Below, piece by piece: positions 5,422-7,098 of a DNA stretch of 7,098 bases. The notes beneath the pieces were generated by a model. It worked only from the letters and a program-made list of their open reading frames with translations. It did not search any database and had not been told where the DNA came from. The stretch is from Gammaproteobacteria bacterium UBA2810 (GTDB lineage Bacteria > Pseudomonadota > Gammaproteobacteria > Enterobacterales > Succinivibrionaceae). The stretch covers positions 831 through 7,928 of the forward strand of contig DEHC01000015.1 in NCBI GenBank assembly GCA_002351705.1, written 5' to 3'. The translations under genes and the position numbers were made by a program. Every line of letters starts with the position of its first letter. Within the stretch, counting starts at the first letter, position 1.

Positions 5422-6108
5422 TCAGCAGCCTTTGGTAAGGACCGCGATTACAGGAGCGGTGCCGGTTTTCCTTGAGTTATAAAAAACAACTCCGCAGGAG
5501 TCAGATGAGTCGATGCCGACCTGCCCGCCGTCTTTCGTGGCCATGTAATTGCTGCTTTTACAGTCCTTGTCAGCGTGCGACGAGGCTGGAATAAAAACCA
5601 TTGTGCCCATTTCAGGCTTGCCATCCTTATCCAGCGTACCGCCAGCAGCAGATCCCACAATCCAGTCTCCTACCTTTGTGCAGTCTGAATCCGGATCAAG
5701 TGTAACGCCTGACGAACTGCTGCCCAAATCTACTGTGCCTGCGATGGTATTAATGAGCGGAATAGGAGGGTTTCTTGATGAAGGGTATCCGTTCTCAGGC
5801 TCTATCCGGATCCAGCCTTCTTTTCCATTCCCCTGGAATTTTTCCACATCAGCCTCTGCCAGGTTGGCAGACGAGCCTGAGCAGGCATCGGAGATGCACA
5901 CCCAGTAGTCACCGGTATGGAGCCTTGACTTGGCGTAGACCATGCTGCTCGAGGAGCGGAGCGCCCCCGCGAGGCCCTTCACTACCGAGGATGTCGCGTC
6001 AGAAGTGAGGTTCAGGAACTTCGCAGCCGCCGTGACGGCAAGGATGCCGAGGATCACGATGACCACGATGAGCTCAATCAGGGTAAAACCGCTTTCTGCC
6101 TTGCGCAT
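5422..6108 (-). CDS. Type IV prepilin, MSHA-like major pilin/pseudopilin
   Basis: This is a 228-residue prepilin. The short positively charged leader MRKAESG would be cut by prepilin peptidase after Gly7. That leaves Phe as the methylated first residue, followed by the hydrophobic helix FTLIELIVVIVILGILAVTA, with the conserved Glu at mature position 5. The following FLNLTSDATSSVVKGLAGAL resembles MSHA-type pilins of Vibrio and relatives. The globular part has six cysteines (71, 76, 143, 183, 205, 228), the last being the final residue, suggesting up to three disulfides. I chose ATG 6108 because the frame extension to TTG 6171 would put 21 residues before a standard leader. The ribosome site is weak (AGAG just upstream). 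No assembly genes are nearby, so it is an orphan pilin here. Confidence 0.93.
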   Translation of the reverse strand: MRKAESGFTLIELIVVIVILGILAVTAAAKFLNLTSDATSSVVKGLAGALRSSSSMVYAKSRLHTGDYWVCISDACSGSSANLAEADVEKFQGNGKEGWIRIEPENGYPSSRNPPIPLINTIAGTVDLGSSSSGVTLDPDSDCTKVGDWIVGSAAGGTLDKDGKPEMGTMVFIPASSHADKDCKSSNYMATKDGGQVGIDSSDSCGVVFYNSRKTGTAPVIAVLTKGC

Positions 6109-6205
6109 GGCTCTGCTACCGGGATGGATTGAAAATGGAAAACTGAACACAACTGTTCTTTTTATCACCAATTACCGTCCCTGAACAGCAGAAGGAGTCA
6201 GAAAC

Positions 6206-6238
6206 TGGATCTGCCGCACGATCATGATCACAGATCCA
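6206..6238. repeat. 8-bp inverted repeat between flavoprotein and prepilin genes
   Basis: TGGATCTG (6206-6213) and CAGATCCA (6231-6238) form a perfect inverted repeat around 17 bases that include the palindrome ATGATCAT-like core ATCATGAT. It lies about 100-130 nt upstream of the prepilin start and could be an operator or part of the terminator region. No further support. Confidence 0.3.
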
Positions 6239-6273
6239 ATAAAGCTGCGCCGGGCACTGGCAGCCCGGCGCAG
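6236..6273 (-). terminator. Intrinsic terminator after the flavin reductase-rubredoxin gene
   Basis: On the minus strand an 11-bp perfect stem CTGCGCCGGGC/GCCCGGCGCAG (6245-6255 with 6263-6273) closes a 7-base loop. It is followed at once by CTTTATT. It lies 25 nt past the stop codon. The stem is strong and the U-tract moderate. Confidence 0.8.
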
Positions 6274-6297
6274 TCAGAAGGCATCCAGGAATACTGC

Positions 6298-6912
6298 TCA
6301 GAGCTTCTTGAAGTCAGAGGCAGGATGCTTGCAGATCGGGCAGATGAAGTCGGCGGGAAGCTCCTCATGCGGATAGATGTAGCCGCAGATTACGCAGATC
6401 CAGCCGACCTTCTTCTCGCCGTCCTCCTTCTTCTCCTCGGGCTTCGGCTTGATGTGCTCGAAATAGTAGCTGTAGCTGACCGAGGGAGCGGTGCCCAGGA
6501 TCTCGCCGGCGGTGATCTCAGCGACGAACAGAGTGTGGCTGCCGAGGTCAACGCTCTTCACAACCTTTGCGGAGAGGTAGGAGTTGGAGCCTTTGGTTAT
6601 ATAAGGAATGCCGTTTGCTGCGAGCTTATACTCGAACTTCTCGAACTTGTCGACATCCCTGCCGCTCTGGTAGCCGAAATGCTTGAAGGTCGCGAAGTCT
6701 GACTCCTCGCTGAGGAAGGTCAGGTTGAACTCGCCGGTCTTCACGATCATGTCGTGGGTGTAGTCTGCCTTATTGACAGAGACTGCCACGGTAAGCGGCT
6801 CCGATGACGCCTGTATGCCGGTATTCACGATGCAGCCGTTCATCTTCGAGCCGTCACGTGCGGTTATGAGGAAGAGGCCGTAGGTAAAATTTCTGAGGAC
6901 TTTGTCATCCAT
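6298..6912 (-). CDS. Flavin reductase-rubredoxin fusion protein (high-molecular-weight rubredoxin type)
   Basis: This 204-residue cytoplasmic electron-transfer protein has two domains. Residues 1-155 form an FMN-binding flavin-reductase-like domain (NFTYGLFLITARDGSKMNGC near the start, then NKADYTHDMIVKTGEFNL). A charged linker (KPKPEEKKEDGEKK) follows. Residues 170-204 form a short rubredoxin domain whose cysteines 173, 176, 191 and 194 (CVICGY and CPICK) bind one iron. Moorella Hrb has this layout and passes electrons from NADH to the flavodiiron protein FprA for oxygen and nitric oxide reduction; a similar role is inferred. The rubredoxin half lacks the usual insert between CGY and the second cysteine pair. 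I chose ATG 6912 because GGAG lies seven-odd bases before it; ATG 6936 has no ribosome site. No partner gene is in view. Confidence 0.92.
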   Translation of the reverse strand: MDDKVLRNFTYGLFLITARDGSKMNGCIVNTGIQASSEPLTVAVSVNKADYTHDMIVKTGEFNLTFLSEESDFATFKHFGYQSGRDVDKFEKFEYKLAANGIPYITKGSNSYLSAKVVKSVDLGSHTLFVAEITAGEILGTAPSVSYSYYFEHIKPKPEEKKEDGEKKVGWICVICGYIYPHEELPADFICPICKHPASDFKKL

Positions 6913-6971
6913 TCTGTTATCTCCATTGGCGTGCATTGACAGTCACAGCTCCGGGCACGCCGCAGTGCTAA

Positions 6972-7000
6972 TTTATCACAAGAAGGTGAGGCGCTCACAA
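6972..7000 (-). promoter_or_regulatory. Promoter of the flavin reductase-rubredoxin gene with overlapping palindrome
   Basis: On the minus strand TTGTGA (6995-7000) and GATAAA (6972-6977) are 17 bases apart, and TGT precedes the -10 as an extended -10. Transcription would begin near 6965, giving a leader of about 50 nt. A perfect inverted repeat GTGAG-CGC-CTCAC (6986-6998) overlaps the -35 and could be a repressor operator. It looks like half of a CRP site, but the spacing is one base short. Confidence 0.5.
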
Positions 7001-7021
7001 TTGCGTGATGCGCTGCCCTGC

Positions 7022-7050
7022 CTCCGGAATTGCCCGCCCTTCGTCCGGAG
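7022..7050. repeat. 7-bp inverted repeat in the right-hand non-coding end
   Basis: CTCCGGA (7022-7028) and TCCGGAG (7044-7050) pair around 15 bases with no T-run on either side. It may belong to the 3' region of a gene beyond the window. Otherwise 7001-7098 shows no gene. Confidence 0.3.
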
Positions 7051-7098
7051 AAGCAGCTCCCTCCGGCATAGTCAGAGAGTGACTGTCCTTGCCGGGCT

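Noticed and set aside
6109..6171. N-terminal extension of the prepilin to a TTG at 6171
   Set aside because: It would place 21 unrelated residues before a standard short prepilin leader.
6985..7001. CRP binding site
   Set aside because: TGTGA and TCAC are present but separated by five bases instead of six, so a simple palindromic operator is the safer description.

Overview
The window opens inside a long CRISPR array, seen as 20 complete spacers with the left end cut off. It then runs through a short non-coding stretch and a dead transposase into five ordinary-looking chromosomal genes, all on the minus strand. No cas gene, tRNA or rRNA is present. The gene set points to an anaerobic or microaerophilic Gram-negative bacterium, probably a gut proteobacterium of the Succinivibrionaceae or Sutterellaceae kind. 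The evidence is an MSHA-like type IV prepilin, an outer-membrane-type lipoprotein, a rubredoxin-fused flavoprotein and a moderately GC-rich sequence. This placement is inference.

Layout. 1-1461: CRISPR array with 37-nt repeats and mostly 34-36-nt spacers; the last three repeats (1286-1461) are degenerate. 1462-1550: AT-rich leader-like stretch with a leftward promoter candidate. 1604-1761: an isolated long inverted repeat. 1845-2374 (-): IS630-like transposase remnant broken by a stop codon and a frameshift. 2412-2996 (-): GNAT acetyltransferase of the phosphinothricin acetyltransferase/YncA type. 3086-3790 (-): unrecognised lipoprotein, followed by a hairpin terminator. 3838-5226 (-): sodium:alanine/glycine symporter (AGCS family), GTG start. 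5422-6108 (-): type IV prepilin. 6298-6912 (-): flavin reductase-rubredoxin fusion, with a strong terminator behind it and a promoter with a possible operator in front.

The standout observation is that the spacer at 1323-1357 is identical over all 35 bases to 2775-2809, inside the acetyltransferase gene about 1.4 kb away. It is a perfect self-matching guide, and it sits between two of the degenerate repeats. Read on the minus strand, every repeat carries an extended -10 box (TGCTATCAT) six bases before the next spacer. That is the arrangement known from Neisseria meningitidis type II-C arrays, where each crRNA has its own promoter. In this orientation the self-target is followed by GGG, which fits an NGG-type PAM. 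So either the system is inactive or inhibited, or this guide is tolerated or used to regulate the acetyltransferase. The sequence alone cannot choose between these.

The symporter and lipoprotein genes (47-nt gap) probably form one transcript ending at 3039-3059. The other genes look like single units. Nothing visible links their functions to CRISPR except the self-matching spacer.
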